A stretch of 64,000 bases of DNA from Cellulomonas sp. Y8 (GTDB lineage: Bacteria; Actinomycetota; Actinomycetes; Actinomycetales; Cellulomonadaceae). A model generated the notes under the pieces. The model searched no databases. It was not told the DNA's origin and saw only the letters and a list, made by a program, of their open reading frames with translations. A program made the position numbers and the translations under genes. The stretch lies in contig NZ_CP041203.1 in the NCBI RefSeq assembly GCF_008033115.1, positions 2,108,001 to 2,172,000 of the forward strand. The letters run 5' to 3'. Each line of letters begins with the position of its first letter. Position 1 is the stretch's first letter. Below are positions 8,740 through 17,468 of the stretch, one piece after another.

Positions 8740-9261
8740 CTAGAACGCGGCCCGGCCCCCGGATGTGGAGTCCCGGTCGGGACGGATCTCGCCGGGCTCC
8801 GGTACGGGCGCCCCCGCCACCTCCGCGTCGAACCGCACCGGCCCGGCCCCGCGCTCCCCCAGCACGTCGTCCGGGTTGAGCAGCGCGCACGCCTTGAGCG
8901 ACAGGCAGCCGCACCCGATGCAGCCGGCGAGGTCCCGCTCCAGCCGCTCGATGGTGCGCCGGCGCTCCTCCAGCCGCTCCTTCCACTCCCGGGACAGCCG
9001 CCGCCACTCGCCGGTGGTCGGGGCGCGGTCGAGCGGCACCGCGGCGAACACCTCGCCGAGCTCGGCCAGCGGGACGCCGAGCCGCTTCGCCACGACGATC
9101 AGCGAGATCCGCCGGAGCATGTGCCGGGCGTACCGGCGCTGGTTGCCGGCCGTCCGGGTCGACACGATGAGGCCGCGACGCTCGTAGAAGTGCAGGGCGG
9201 AGACGGGCACGCCGGTGCGGCGGCTCACCTCGCCGACGGGCAGCGTGTCCTCCGGCTCCAC
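8740..9261 (-). CDS. soxR: redox-sensitive MerR-family activator SoxR
   Basis: SoxR is a MerR-family dimer whose [2Fe-2S] cluster senses redox-active compounds and superoxide-generating agents. The N-terminal winged helix reads LPVGEVSRRTGVPVSALHFYERRGLI, followed by RNA polymerase-remodelling helices. The cluster motif CIGCGCLSLKACALLNPDD supplies the four cysteines. A C-terminal tail after GERGAGP is typical for actinobacterial members. The GTG at 9261 is chosen over 9294 because GGAGGGG precedes it and it gives the normal N-terminus. It lies between fprA and repeat protein A on the same strand; a SoxR-box-like palindrome precedes fdxA at 11056-11077. Confidence 0.92.
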   Translation of the reverse strand: MEPEDTLPVGEVSRRTGVPVSALHFYERRGLIVSTRTAGNQRRYARHMLRRISLIVVAKRLGVPLAELGEVFAAVPLDRAPTTGEWRRLSREWKERLEERRRTIERLERDLAGCIGCGCLSLKACALLNPDDVLGERGAGPVRFDAEVAGAPVPEPGEIRPDRDSTSGGRAAF

Positions 9262-9295
9262 GGGCCCCTCCCTCGGCGTGACGGCGGCCGCCACC

Positions 9296-10675
9296 CTAGC
9301 CGCGCGCAGCGGCGAGGAGCGCGGCCCGGGTGGCGATCTTGACCCGCTCCCGCCCGCGAGCCGCGCCGGCGGCGACCTCGGCCGCGTCGACCCGGAGCCA
9401 GCCGTCCCACGAGACGTGCCGCCCGCCCCGGCCGGCCAGCAGGTCGTCGACGCCCGGCGCCTGGGTCGCGCCCGTCGCCGCCCGGGCCGCGACGCGGTGC
9501 GCCACGTCGGCCAGCAGGTGGTCGACGGTCTGCCGGGCGTCGGACCTGGTCGACCCGATCAGCCCGGCCGGGCCGCGCTTGGCCCAGCCGGTGACGTACA
9601 GCCCGGGGACGGGCCCGCCGTCGGCGGCGCGCACCCGGCCCTCGTCGTTCGGCACCACGCCGCGGACCGGGTCGAACGGCGCGCCCGGCACCGGCGACGA
9701 CAGGTAGCCCACCGCGCGGTACACGGCCTGCACCGGCCAGGTCTCGTGCTCGCCGGTCCCGGTGACCCGGCCGAGCGGGTCCGGCACGGTGCGCTCGGTG
9801 ACCAGCGCCTCGACCCGGCGGTCCCCCTCGATCCGCGCGGGCGCGCGGTAGAAGTGCAGGTGCACCCGGCGCGGGGCGGTCAGCGTCTCGGGGTCGCGCT
9901 CGGCCCACCGGGTCAGCGTCTCGACCACCTGCCGCTTCGGCGAGAACTGCGCGACCATCCGTCGGCCGTGCTCGTCGAGCGCGACCTCCGCGGGGTCGAC
10001 GAGCACGTCCACGCCCTGCTGCTCCCCCAGCTCGCGCAGCTCCAGCGGCGAGAACCGGGTGTCCGCGGGGCCGCGTCGCGCGAACAGGTGCACCGTCCGG
10101 AGCGCGCTGCCCGCGAACGCCGCGTGCACGTGGTCCGGGGTGTCGGTGGTGAGCAGGTCGTCGGCCCGCTTGACGAGCATCCGCGTGAGGTCGAGCGCCA
10201 CGTTCCCCGCCCCGACGACGGCCACCTCCCGCGCGTCGAGCGGCCAGGCCGCGGGGGCGTCGGGGTGGCTGCAGTACCAGGCGACGAAGTCGGCGGCGCC
10301 GTGCGAGCCGGGCAGGTCGTGGCCCGGCACCGGCAGCGGCGCGGCCCGGTCCGCGCCCGTCGCGAGCACGACCGCGTCGTACCGGTCGAGCAGCTCCGGC
10401 ACGGTGACGTCGGCACCCACCTCGACGTCGCACAGCACGCGCACCGGGGAACCGTGCAGCAGCTCGTGCAGGGAGTCGACGATCCCCCGGATGCGCGGGT
10501 GGTCCGGGGCCACGCCGTACCGGACCAGGCCGTATGGCACCGGCAGCTTCTCCAGCAGGTCGACCGCGGCGCCGGGCAGGCCCTGGGCGACCATCTGCGC
10601 GGCGTAGACGCCCGCGGGGCCGGCGCCGACGACGGCGACGCGGGCGGCGGAGGGCGCGGGCGGGGGCGTCGTCAC
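9296..10675 (-). CDS. fprA: FprA-type ferredoxin-NADP+ reductase
   Basis: The ~459-residue flavoenzyme belongs to the adrenodoxin-reductase-like FprA group, which moves electrons between NADPH and ferredoxin. VAVVGAGPAGVYAAQ near 13-27 is the FAD-binding motif, EKLPVPYGLVRYGVAPDHP is the family signature, VAVVGAGNVALDLTRML near 155-170 is the NADPH site, and YVTGWAKRGPAGLIGSTRSDA near 365-385 is the C-terminal FAD segment. The GTG start lies one base after the fdxA stop. Together with fdxA it makes a short electron-transfer chain, probably serving redox defence or monooxygenases under SoxR control. Confidence 0.92.
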   Translation of the reverse strand: MTTPPPAPSAARVAVVGAGPAGVYAAQMVAQGLPGAAVDLLEKLPVPYGLVRYGVAPDHPRIRGIVDSLHELLHGSPVRVLCDVEVGADVTVPELLDRYDAVVLATGADRAAPLPVPGHDLPGSHGAADFVAWYCSHPDAPAAWPLDAREVAVVGAGNVALDLTRMLVKRADDLLTTDTPDHVHAAFAGSALRTVHLFARRGPADTRFSPLELRELGEQQGVDVLVDPAEVALDEHGRRMVAQFSPKRQVVETLTRWAERDPETLTAPRRVHLHFYRAPARIEGDRRVEALVTERTVPDPLGRVTGTGEHETWPVQAVYRAVGYLSSPVPGAPFDPVRGVVPNDEGRVRAADGGPVPGLYVTGWAKRGPAGLIGSTRSDARQTVDHLLADVAHRVAARAATGATQAPGVDDLLAGRGGRHVSWDGWLRVDAAEVAAGAARGRERVKIATRAALLAAARG

Positions 10676-10676
10676 C

Positions 10677-11003
10677 TCAGTCGCCGTGCACCTGGAGCGG
10701 CAGCGTGGCGATGACCGGGTGGTCGAAGGTCTGCGCCCCGGTCCGCGCGGCGCCGCCGGGCGAGCCCAGGGTGTCGAAGAACTCGACGTTGGCCTTGTAG
10801 TACTCGCTCCACTGCTCGGGGACGTCGTCCTCGTAGTAGATGGCCTCGACGGGGCAGACCGGCTCGCAGGCGCCGCAGTCCACGCACCCGTCGGGGTGGA
10901 TGTACAGCGAGCGCTTGCCCTCGTAGATGCAGTCGACCGGGCACTCCTCGATGCACGCCTTGTCCTTGACGTCCACGCAGGGCTGGGCGATCACGTACGT
11001 CAC
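10677..11003 (-). CDS. fdxA: 7Fe ferredoxin FdxA
   Basis: This 108-residue ferredoxin has the layout of actinobacterial seven-iron ferredoxins: MTYVIAQPCVDVKDKACIEECPVDCIYEG gives the first cysteine set, with an atypical spacing that binds a [3Fe-4S] cluster, and CVDCGACEPVCPVEAIYYEDD gives a [4Fe-4S] set. The conserved C-terminal half (WSEYYKANVEFFDTLGSPGGAA) is present. It is the electron partner of the FprA reductase encoded one base downstream. The upstream region contains a SoxR-like operator within a long-spacer promoter. Confidence 0.95.
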   Translation of the reverse strand: MTYVIAQPCVDVKDKACIEECPVDCIYEGKRSLYIHPDGCVDCGACEPVCPVEAIYYEDDVPEQWSEYYKANVEFFDTLGSPGGAARTGAQTFDHPVIATLPLQVHGD

Positions 11004-11048
11004 GAGGCCTCCGTCCGGGCCCGCGCCCCGGCGGCCGGGCCCGCGTCG

Positions 11049-11080
11049 ACGCTAGGACCTCAACCATGGTCGAGATCAAG
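11049..11080 (-). promoter_or_regulatory. putative SoxR-box promoter of fdxA-fprA
   Basis: On the minus strand a -35-like CTTGAT/TTGATC (11080-11074) and a -10-like TAGCGT (11054-11049) are separated by 19-20 bases. The spacer holds an imperfect palindrome (plus-strand arms GACCTCAACCA and TGGTCGAGATC, 11056-11077; 18 of 22 positions symmetric). Over-long spacers with a dyad are typical of MerR-family activated promoters, and soxR is two genes away. Confidence 0.5.
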
Positions 11081-11095
11081 GCGCGGTGGCCGAGG

Positions 11096-11596
11096 TCACA
11101 CCCCGCGGTCCAGCGCCGCGAGCCACCGGCGGAGCAGCCGCTCGAGCTCCGCCGCGTCCTCCTCGGGGCCGAGCAGGTCGAGCAGCCGCCGCTCGTTCGC
11201 CATGTGCGCGGTGAACGCCGCGTCGATCGCCTCCCGGCCGCGCGGCGTGAGCGCGACGACCCGCCCGCGGCCGTCGACGGCGCTGGGTCGGCGGGTGACC
11301 AGGCCGGCGCGCTCCAGGCGGTCGACCCGCTTCGTCATCGCCCCGGTGGTCACCATCGTGTGCGCCGCGAGGTCGCCCGGCGCCCGCTCGTACGGCTCCC
11401 CCGCCCGGCGCAGCGCGGCGAGCACGTCGAACTCGCCCTCGCCGAGCCCGTGCTCCCGGTAGACCTCGGTGATCTCGGCGGTGAGGGCGAGCGCGAGCCG
11501 GTGCAGCCGGCCGATGACCCCCTGCGGGCGCACGTCGACGTCCGGCCGCTCGCGGGCCCACTCCTGCTGGATGCGGTCGACGTGGTCGGGTGCCAT
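11096..11596 (-). CDS. MarR-family transcriptional regulator
   Basis: The ~166-residue product has the winged helix of MarR regulators: LGEGEFDVLAALRRAG, then LAAHTMVTTGAMTKRVDRLERAGLVTRR and a wing with VDGRGRVVALTPRG. These proteins are dimeric repressors released by small ligands. The ATG at 11596 lies six bases after a minus-strand -10 TATGAT (11608-11603), with no Shine-Dalgarno sequence, so the mRNA is probably leaderless. It is divergent from an EamA-family exporter and shares with it a 39-base gap containing inverted operator sites, so it most likely represses both genes. Confidence 0.9.
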   Translation of the reverse strand: MAPDHVDRIQQEWARERPDVDVRPQGVIGRLHRLALALTAEITEVYREHGLGEGEFDVLAALRRAGEPYERAPGDLAAHTMVTTGAMTKRVDRLERAGLVTRRPSAVDGRGRVVALTPRGREAIDAAFTAHMANERRLLDLLGPEEDAAELERLLRRWLAALDRGV

Positions 11597-11602
11597 GCGC
11601 CC

Positions 11603-11641
11603 ATCATATCTTCCACGGAAGGTATAGTCGCTTCCGTGGAA
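11603..11641. promoter_or_regulatory. shared MarR/EamA operator with two leaderless promoters
   Basis: TTCCACGGAA (11611-11620) and its exact inverse TTCCGTGGAA (11632-11641) flank an 11-base spacer; each is itself nearly palindromic. The plus -10 TATAGT (11623-11628) places +1 at about the GTG start at 11636, and the minus -10 TATGAT (11608-11603) places +1 at the MarR ATG. The right operator covers the exporter's start codon. Confidence 0.65.
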
Positions 11642-12520
11642 GACAACCGTCGCTGGCTGCCGATCGCCGCGATCGCGCCGGTCCTCTGGGGCAGCACCTA
11701 CTACGTCACGCGGCACGCGCTGCCCGCCGACAGCCCGCTGTGGGGCGGCGTCCTCCGCGCGCTCCCGGCGGGGATCGTGCTGCTCGTACTGGCCCGGCGG
11801 CTGCCGCGCGGGTCGTGGTGGTGGCGGTCGTTCGTGCTCGGGACGCTCACCGTCGGGGCGTTCTTCGCGCTGGTCTACGTGGCGGCGCAGGCACTGCCGA
11901 GCAGCATCGCGTCGACCGTGATGGCCGTCGGGCCGGTCGCGATGATGCTGGCGGCGTGGCTGCTTCTCGGCCAGCGTCCACGACTGCGGGCCGTGGTCGG
12001 CGGCGTGCTGGGGATCGTCGGCGTGGCGGTCATGCTGCTGGGCGGCGGAGACGGCGCCGGGCTCGACCCGCGCGGGATCCTCGCCTCGGTGGCCGCCATG
12101 CTGATGTCGTCGATCGGGTACGTGCTGGCGAACCGCTGGCAGGGCGAGGTCGAGGTGCTGCCGCTGACCGCCTGGCAGCTCGTCGCCGGGTCCCTCGTGC
12201 TGCTGCCGGCCGCGGTCGCCGTCGAGGGGGCGCCGCCGGCGCTCGACGGCACGGCGCTGCTCGGGTTCGCGTACGTCTCGCTGGTCGCGACCGCCGTGGC
12301 GAACGTGGCGTGGTTCGCGGCGCTGCGGCACCTCGGACCGTCGACGGTCGGGCTCGTGGGGCTGCTCAACCCGGTGACGGGCGTGCTGCTCGGGACGGTG
12401 CTCGCGGCGGAGGTGCTGTCGTGGCGGCAGGTCGTGGGCATCACGGTGGTGCTGGGGGCGATGGCGCTGGGCGCGACCCGGGCGCGACGCCGGGTGCCGG
12501 AGGTGGTCGGCGCGCGGTAG
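11636..12520 (+). CDS. EamA/DMT-family transporter
   Basis: The 294-residue product is a ten-helix drug/metabolite transporter with two EamA repeats: LPIAAIAPVLWGSTYYVTRHALP is the N-terminal signature of the first repeat, and helices such as SFVLGTLTVGAFFALVYVAA and VVGGVLGIVGVAVMLLGG follow; the second repeat begins near LASVAAMLMSSIGYVLAN. Such proteins export amino acids, metabolites or drugs across the plasma membrane. The GTG at 11636 is chosen because the MEDNRRWLPIAAI start is standard and the promoter points to a leaderless mRNA. The divergent MarR gene probably controls it. The substrate is unknown. Confidence 0.88.
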   Translation: MEDNRRWLPIAAIAPVLWGSTYYVTRHALPADSPLWGGVLRALPAGIVLLVLARRLPRGSWWWRSFVLGTLTVGAFFALVYVAAQALPSSIASTVMAVGPVAMMLAAWLLLGQRPRLRAVVGGVLGIVGVAVMLLGGGDGAGLDPRGILASVAAMLMSSIGYVLANRWQGEVEVLPLTAWQLVAGSLVLLPAAVAVEGAPPALDGTALLGFAYVSLVATAVANVAWFAALRHLGPSTVGLVGLLNPVTGVLLGTVLAAEVLSWRQVVGITVVLGAMALGATRARRRVPEVVGAR

Positions 12521-12527
12521 CCCTGTC

Positions 12528-12584
12528 GCCGCGCTCGGTGCTCCCCGCCGCGCTCGGTGCTCCCCGCCGAGTTCGGTGCTCCCC
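12528..12584. repeat. three tandem 19-bp repeats
   Basis: Copies lie at 12528-12546, 12547-12565 and 12566-12584. The first two are identical (GCCGCGCTCGGTGCTCCCC); the third differs at two positions (GCCGAGTTCGGTGCTCCCC). They fill the gap between the convergent EamA and kdpC genes. Confidence 0.85.
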
Positions 12585-12600
12585 GGCACCGAACTCGGCG
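12565..12600. terminator. perfect 15-bp hairpin between convergent genes
   Basis: CGCCGAGTTCGGTGC (12565-12579) pairs perfectly with 12586-12600 around a six-base loop. It uses the third tandem repeat as its left arm and lies just before the kdpC stop, so it probably ends transcription from both sides. Confidence 0.65.
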
Positions 12601-12627
12601 ACAGGCACCGAAGTCGACGCGCCGCGC

Positions 12628-13236
12628 TCAGGACCCCGCGCGGTCCAGCGCGAGGTTGAGCTCCAGGACGTCCACCGCCGGCTCGCCCAGCACGCCGAGC
12701 GCACGGCCCGTCGTCGCGGCGGCCACCAGCGCGCGCACCTCGTGCTCCGGCAGGCCCCGCTCCCGCGCCACGCGCGGCACCTGCAGCTCGGCGTACGCGG
12801 GGCTGATCTGCGGGTCGAGCCCCGAGCCCGACGCGGTCACGGCGTCCGCCGGCACCGCCGCCACGTCGACCCCTTCGAGGGCCGCGACGGCCTCGCGGCG
12901 CGACTCGATCGCGGCGACCAGGTCCGGGTTCTCCGGCCCCAGGTTCGACCCCGACGACGCCGCACCGTCGTACCCGTCGCCGGCCGCGGACGGCCGGGAC
13001 TGGAAGTACCGCGGCAGCGGCGCGCCGTCGGCGTCGGTGAACGACTGGCCGATCAGCGACGACCCGACGACGGCGCCGTCCGCCCCGGTCACGAGGGACC
13101 CGTCGGCCCGCGCCGGCATCAGCCGGCCGAGCCCCGTGACGAGCAGCGGGTACGCGACCCCGAGGATGACGGTGAGGACCAGCATCGCCCGCAGGGAGAC
13201 GACGAGGTGCGACCAGGTGGTGCGAGGGGAGCTCAC
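12628..13236 (-). CDS. kdpC: potassium-transporting ATPase subunit C
   Basis: KdpC is the single-span subunit that helps ATP binding and assembly in the high-affinity K+ pump KdpFABC. The ~202-residue product has one N-terminal membrane helix (LRAMLVLTVILGVAYPLLVTGLG) and a periplasmic-type domain with GSSLIGQSF, YFQSRPSAAG, SGSNLGPENPDL, ADAVTASGSGLDPQISP and the closing VNVLELN-like VDVLELNLAL. The GTG start has GGAGAG upstream and lies 25 bases after kdpB. It ends the operon, with a hairpin and tandem repeats beyond it. Confidence 0.95.
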   Translation of the reverse strand: MSSPRTTWSHLVVSLRAMLVLTVILGVAYPLLVTGLGRLMPARADGSLVTGADGAVVGSSLIGQSFTDADGAPLPRYFQSRPSAAGDGYDGAASSGSNLGPENPDLVAAIESRREAVAALEGVDVAAVPADAVTASGSGLDPQISPAYAELQVPRVARERGLPEHEVRALVAAATTGRALGVLGEPAVDVLELNLALDRAGS

Positions 13237-13261
13237 GGCTCTCTCCTTCAGTCCGAGGGGG

Positions 13262-15439
13262 TCAGAAGCCGGGCAGCAGGCTGACGACCAGGTCGATCAG
13301 CTTGATGCCGAGGAAGGGCGCGACGACGCCGCCGAGGCCGTAGACCAGCAGGTTGCGGCCGAGGATCGTCGAGGCGGCCGCGGCGCGGTACCGCACCCCG
13401 CGCAGGGAGAGCGGGATCAGCGCGACGATGACCAGGGCGTTGAACACGATCGCGGAGAGGATCGCGGACGCCGGCGACGACAGCTGCATGATGTTGAGCG
13501 CCGCCAGGCCCGGGAACACCCCCGCGAACAGCGCGGGGATGATCGCGAAGTACTTCGCGACGTCGTTCGCGATGGAGAAGGTCGTCAGCGCGCCGCGGGT
13601 GATGAGCAGCTGCTTGCCGATCCGGACGACGTCGATCAGCTTGGTCGGGTCCGAGTCGAGGTCGACCATGTTCCCGGCCTCCTTGGCGGCCGAGGTGCCG
13701 GTGTTCATCGCCACGCCGACGTCCGCCTGCGCGAGCGCGGGGGCGTCGTTGGTGCCGTCCCCGGTCATCGCGACCAGGTGGCCGCCCTCCTGCTCCCGCT
13801 TGATGAGCGCGAGCTTGTCCTCCGGGGTGGCCTCGGCGAGGAAGTCGTCGACGCCGGCCTCGGCGGCGATGGCCTTGGCGGTCAGAGGGTTGTCGCCGGT
13901 GATCATCACGGTGCGGATGCCCATCGCGCGCAGCTCGGCGAACCGCTCGGCCAGGCCGTCCTTGACGACGTCCTTGAGGTGCACGACCCCGAGGACCCGC
14001 CCCGCGCCGGACCAGTCCTTCGCCGCGACGACCAGCGGGGTGCCGCCCTCGGACGAGATGCGCTCCACGTGGCCGTCCAGCTCCCGGCGCACGGGAGCCG
14101 GCAGCGTCCCCTCCTCCTCGAGCCACGCGACGACGGCCGAGCCGGCGCCCTTGCGGATCCGGGTGACGTCCGGCAGGTCGACGCCGCTCATCCGGGTCTG
14201 CGCGGTGAACGGCACGACCTCGGTGCCGGCGGCGATGGTCGCGACGTCGCCCGCCACGCCCTGCCCGGCGGCGAGGTCGACGATCGACCTCCCCTCCGGC
14301 GTCGGGTCGGCCGCCGAGGCCTGGGCGGCGGACCGCACCAGGTCGTGCGCGTCGACGCCGGCCAGCGGAAGGAAGGCGACCGCGCGGCGGTTGCCGTAGG
14401 TGATGGTGCCGGTCTTGTCGAGCAGCAGGGTCGTGACGTCGCCCGCCGCCTCGACGGCGCGGCCGGACATCGCCAGCACGTTCCGCTGCACCAGCCGGTC
14501 CATGCCGGCGATGCCGATCGCGGACAGCAGGGCCCCGATCGTCGTCGGGATCAGGCACACCAGCAGGGCGACCAGCACCGGCACGCTCACCGACGCGCCC
14601 GAGTAGCCCGCGATCGGGTTCAGCGTGAGCGCGACGACCACGAACACGATCGACAGCGACGCCAGCAGGATGTTCAGCGCGATCTCGTTCGGCGTCTTCT
14701 GCCGGGCCGCGCCCTCGACCAGCGCGATCATCCGGTCGACGAACGTCTCACCCGGCTTCGAGGTGATCCGCACGACGATGCGGTCGGACAGGACGCGGGT
14801 GCCGCCGGTGACGGCGGACCGGTCACCGCCGGACTCCCGGACCACGGGCGCCGACTCGCCGGTGATGGCGGACTCGTCGACCGAGGCGATGCCCCAGACG
14901 ATGTCGCCGTCCCCGGGGATCAGCTCCCCGGCGGTCACCACCACGACGTCGCCGAGAGCCAGGTCCGGCGAGGCGACCGGCCGGGTGCGTGCGCGCTCGG
15001 CACCCGGGTCGCGCGCGGGGTCGTACCCGTCGACCACCGCGGCCGTGGTGCTCGACCGGGTCTGCCGGAGGCTGTCCGCCTGGGCCTTGCCGCGGCCCTC
15101 GGCCACGGCCTCCGCGAAGTTCGCGAACAGCACCGTGAGCCAGAGCCACACGGCGATGCCCGCGGTGAACGTGGCCGGGGTGTCGGTCCCGCCGGACTGC
15201 TCGGGGCCGCCGGTGAACGGCTCGACGACGGCCAGGACCGTGGTGAGCACGGCGCCGACCTCGACGACGAACATCACCGGGTTGTGCCACATCAGGCGCG
15301 GGTCGAGCTTGCGGAACGTGTCCGGCAGCGCCTCCCGGGCCTGGGCGGGGCTCAGCCCGCGGGGGCGGCGCGGGGCGGGCGCGGCCGGGTCGGCCGGGCC
15401 CGTCGTCGGGGCAGCGTCGGGCTGCAGGGCAGTGCTCAT
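13262..15439 (-). CDS. kdpB: potassium-transporting P-type ATPase subunit B
   Basis: KdpB is the catalytic P-type ATPase of the K+ pump. The ~725-residue product has the phosphorylation motif [10 protein letters not shown], the actuator-domain TGES loop ([10 protein letters not shown]), the nucleotide/hinge [20 protein letters not shown] and the KdpB-type membrane region. An unusually Ala/Pro-rich ~30-residue leader precedes [32 protein letters not shown]. The ATG at 15439 lies five bases after the kdpA stop. No kdpDE sensor pair is in the window. Confidence 0.96.
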   Translation of the reverse strand: MSTALQPDAAPTTGPADPAAPAPRRPRGLSPAQAREALPDTFRKLDPRLMWHNPVMFVVEVGAVLTTVLAVVEPFTGGPEQSGGTDTPATFTAGIAVWLWLTVLFANFAEAVAEGRGKAQADSLRQTRSSTTAAVVDGYDPARDPGAERARTRPVASPDLALGDVVVVTAGELIPGDGDIVWGIASVDESAITGESAPVVRESGGDRSAVTGGTRVLSDRIVVRITSKPGETFVDRMIALVEGAARQKTPNEIALNILLASLSIVFVVVALTLNPIAGYSGASVSVPVLVALLVCLIPTTIGALLSAIGIAGMDRLVQRNVLAMSGRAVEAAGDVTTLLLDKTGTITYGNRRAVAFLPLAGVDAHDLVRSAAQASAADPTPEGRSIVDLAAGQGVAGDVATIAAGTEVVPFTAQTRMSGVDLPDVTRIRKGAGSAVVAWLEEEGTLPAPVRRELDGHVERISSEGGTPLVVAAKDWSGAGRVLGVVHLKDVVKDGLAERFAELRAMGIRTVMITGDNPLTAKAIAAEAGVDDFLAEATPEDKLALIKREQEGGHLVAMTGDGTNDAPALAQADVGVAMNTGTSAAKEAGNMVDLDSDPTKLIDVVRIGKQLLITRGALTTFSIANDVAKYFAIIPALFAGVFPGLAALNIMQLSSPASAILSAIVFNALVIVALIPLSLRGVRYRAAAASTILGRNLLVYGLGGVVAPFLGIKLIDLVVSLLPGF

Positions 15440-15444
15440 CGACG

Positions 15445-17115
15445 TCACAGACCTTCTGCCAGGGGACCCAGCGCGAGAACGGGGAAGTAGGTCAGGGCGG
15501 TCACGATCACCGCGACGCCCGTGAGGAGGCCGACGAACTGCGGCCGGGAGGTGGGCAGGGTGCCGGCGGTGGCCGGGACCTTGTCCTGCGCGGCGAGCGA
15601 GCCCGCGAGCGCCAGCACCAGCACGATCGGCACGAACCGGCCGAGCAGGATCGCGACGCCCAGGGCGGTGTTGAACCACGGGGTGTTCGCGGTCAGGCCG
15701 GCGAACGCCGAGCCGTTGTTGTTCGCCGCCGACGTGAAGGCGTACAGCACCTCGGAGAAGCCGTGCACCCCGGGGTTCCAGATCGACGTGGACTCCACGG
15801 ACTCCCGCACCGCCGGGACCGCGAACGACAGCGCGGTGCCGGCCAGGACGAGCGTCGGGGTCACCAGGATGTACAGGGACGCGAGCTTGATCTCGCGCGG
15901 GCCGATCTTCTTGCCCAGGTACTCCGGGGTGCGGCCGACCATCAGGCCGCCGACGAAGACCGCGATGACCGCGAGCACGAGCATCCCGTAGAGCCCGGAC
16001 CCGACGCCGCCGGGGGCGATCTCGCCGAGCATCATGTTGATCATCGGGAACAGCCCGCCGAGCGCGGTGAACGAGTCGTGCATGCCGTTGACCGCGCCGG
16101 TCGACGTCAGCGTGCTGACGCTGCCGAACAGCGTGGTCGCCGCGATGCCGAACCGCTGCTCCTTGCCCTCCATCGCGGCACCCGCCAACTGCGGGGCCGC
16201 CCCGGCGCCGTGGCTCTCCACGACCGTCAGCAGCACGGTGCTGGCCAGGAAGATCGCGCCCATCGCGGCGAGGATCGCGTAGCCCTGCCGGTGCGAGCCG
16301 ACCATGCGGCCGAACGTGCGGGGCAGCGCGAACGGGATCGCGAGCATGAGCACGACCTCGAACAGGCTGGTCCAGCCCGTCGGGTTCTCGAACGGGTGCG
16401 CGGAGTTCGCGTTGAAGAACCCGCCGCCGTTGGTGCCGAGCAGCTTGATGACCTCCTGCGAGGCCACCGGTCCGCCGGGGATCGACTGCACGCCGCCGGC
16501 CAGGGTGGTGACGTCCGTCGGGGCGGCCCAGTTCTGGATGACGCCGCCCGCGATCAGCACCACGGCCCCGACGACCGAGAGCGGCAGCAGCACCCGCAGC
16601 GTGCCGCGGGTGAGGTCGACCCAGAAGTTGCCGATCGTGCCCGTGCGGCGGCGGGCGAACCCGCGCACCAGCGCGACCGCGACCGCCATGCCGACGGCCG
16701 CCGACACGAAGTTCTGCACCGCCAGGCCGAGCACCTGCACGGAGTACCCGAGGGTCTGCTCCGGCGAGTACGACTGCCAGTTGGTGTTGCCGACGAAGGA
16801 CGCGGCCGTGTTGAACGCCAGGTCGGGGCGCACCGCCGGGAGCCCCAGGTCCCCGGGCAGCCAGGCCTGCGCCCGCTGCAGCACGTAGACGAGCAGCAGC
16901 CCGACCACGGAGAACGCCAGCACGCTGCGCACGTAGGAGCGCCAGGACTGCTCGGACCGCGAGTCGACGCCCACCAGCCGGTACAGGCCACGCTCGACCC
17001 GCAGGTCGCGCGGCGACGTGTACACGTGGGCCAGGTAGTCGCCGAGCGGCCGGTACAGCGCCGCGATCACGACGGCCACCAGCAGCAGCTGACCCGCGGC
17101 CAGCCAGCCGGCCAT
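15445..17115 (-). CDS. kdpA: potassium-transporting ATPase subunit A
   Basis: KdpA is the K+-binding channel-like subunit of the Kdp pump. The ~556-residue product shows about ten membrane helices and the selectivity-filter segments of the family: [18 protein letters not shown] and [12 protein letters not shown]. The N-terminus [29 protein letters not shown] is standard, so the ATG at 17115 is preferred to the upstream in-frame start at 17145. The start overlaps the last base of the kdpF stop (TGATG), so the two are coupled. Confidence 0.96.
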   Translation of the reverse strand: MAGWLAAGQLLLVAVVIAALYRPLGDYLAHVYTSPRDLRVERGLYRLVGVDSRSEQSWRSYVRSVLAFSVVGLLLVYVLQRAQAWLPGDLGLPAVRPDLAFNTAASFVGNTNWQSYSPEQTLGYSVQVLGLAVQNFVSAAVGMAVAVALVRGFARRRTGTIGNFWVDLTRGTLRVLLPLSVVGAVVLIAGGVIQNWAAPTDVTTLAGGVQSIPGGPVASQEVIKLLGTNGGGFFNANSAHPFENPTGWTSLFEVVLMLAIPFALPRTFGRMVGSHRQGYAILAAMGAIFLASTVLLTVVESHGAGAAPQLAGAAMEGKEQRFGIAATTLFGSVSTLTSTGAVNGMHDSFTALGGLFPMINMMLGEIAPGGVGSGLYGMLVLAVIAVFVGGLMVGRTPEYLGKKIGPREIKLASLYILVTPTLVLAGTALSFAVPAVRESVESTSIWNPGVHGFSEVLYAFTSAANNNGSAFAGLTANTPWFNTALGVAILLGRFVPIVLVLALAGSLAAQDKVPATAGTLPTSRPQFVGLLTGVAVIVTALTYFPVLALGPLAEGL

Positions 17116-17204
17116 CAGAACCGCTCCGGCTTCACGAGCGCCCACACCAGGTAGACGACCGCCGCGACGCCGAGCGCCGCCGCGACGAGGTCGAGGACGA
17201 TCAC
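17115..17204 (-). CDS. kdpF: KdpF, small stabilising subunit
   Basis: This is a 29-residue single-span peptide ([20 protein letters not shown] then WALVKPERF). KdpF is a one-helix lipid-like stabiliser of the KdpFABC complex, and the KPERF ending is characteristic. Its GTG overlaps the stop of a second microprotein upstream (GTGA), and its stop overlaps kdpA. Confidence 0.9.
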   Translation of the reverse strand: MIVLDLVAAALGVAAVVYLVWALVKPERF

Positions 17205-17284
17205 AGCCTCTCGACCCCCGCGGCGACGGCGCTCACGAGCGCGAACAGGGCGACCGCGGCCACCACGAACACCAGGTCCAGCAC
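17201..17284 (-). CDS. 27-residue membrane microprotein ahead of kdpF
   Basis: The reading frame encodes one hydrophobic helix, [20 protein letters not shown], followed by AAGVERL. GGAG lies at 17291-17294, six bases before the GTG start. Its stop overlaps the kdpF start (GTGA). The small size, single helix and the ERL ending resemble the extra peptide often found at the head of kdp operons, but I know no named function. It is likely to be translated because of the ribosome site and coupling, and it could be an additional regulatory or assembly subunit of the pump. Confidence 0.68.
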   Translation of the reverse strand: MLDLVFVVAAVALFALVSAVAAGVERL

Positions 17285-17468
17285 GGGGGACTCCAGACGT
17301 CGAACCGCGCCGGCGGGCCCCGGGGTGGGCGCCGCGCCGGCGGACCCGGGTCGGTTCCCCGGGCCGTGTCCCATCCGACTCCCGCCGGGCCGCGCCGGCG
17401 GCCGTCCTCACGGGTTCCATACGGGCCGCGGCCGGTTCCTGACGGATCGCGTGCGGACGACCTCCAGG

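Noticed and set aside
12557..15490. 977-codon open frame on the plus strand opposite kdpC and kdpB
   Set aside because: It is a mirror of the kdp genes on the other strand, with repeated Arg/Asp/Gly runs and no recognisable domain.
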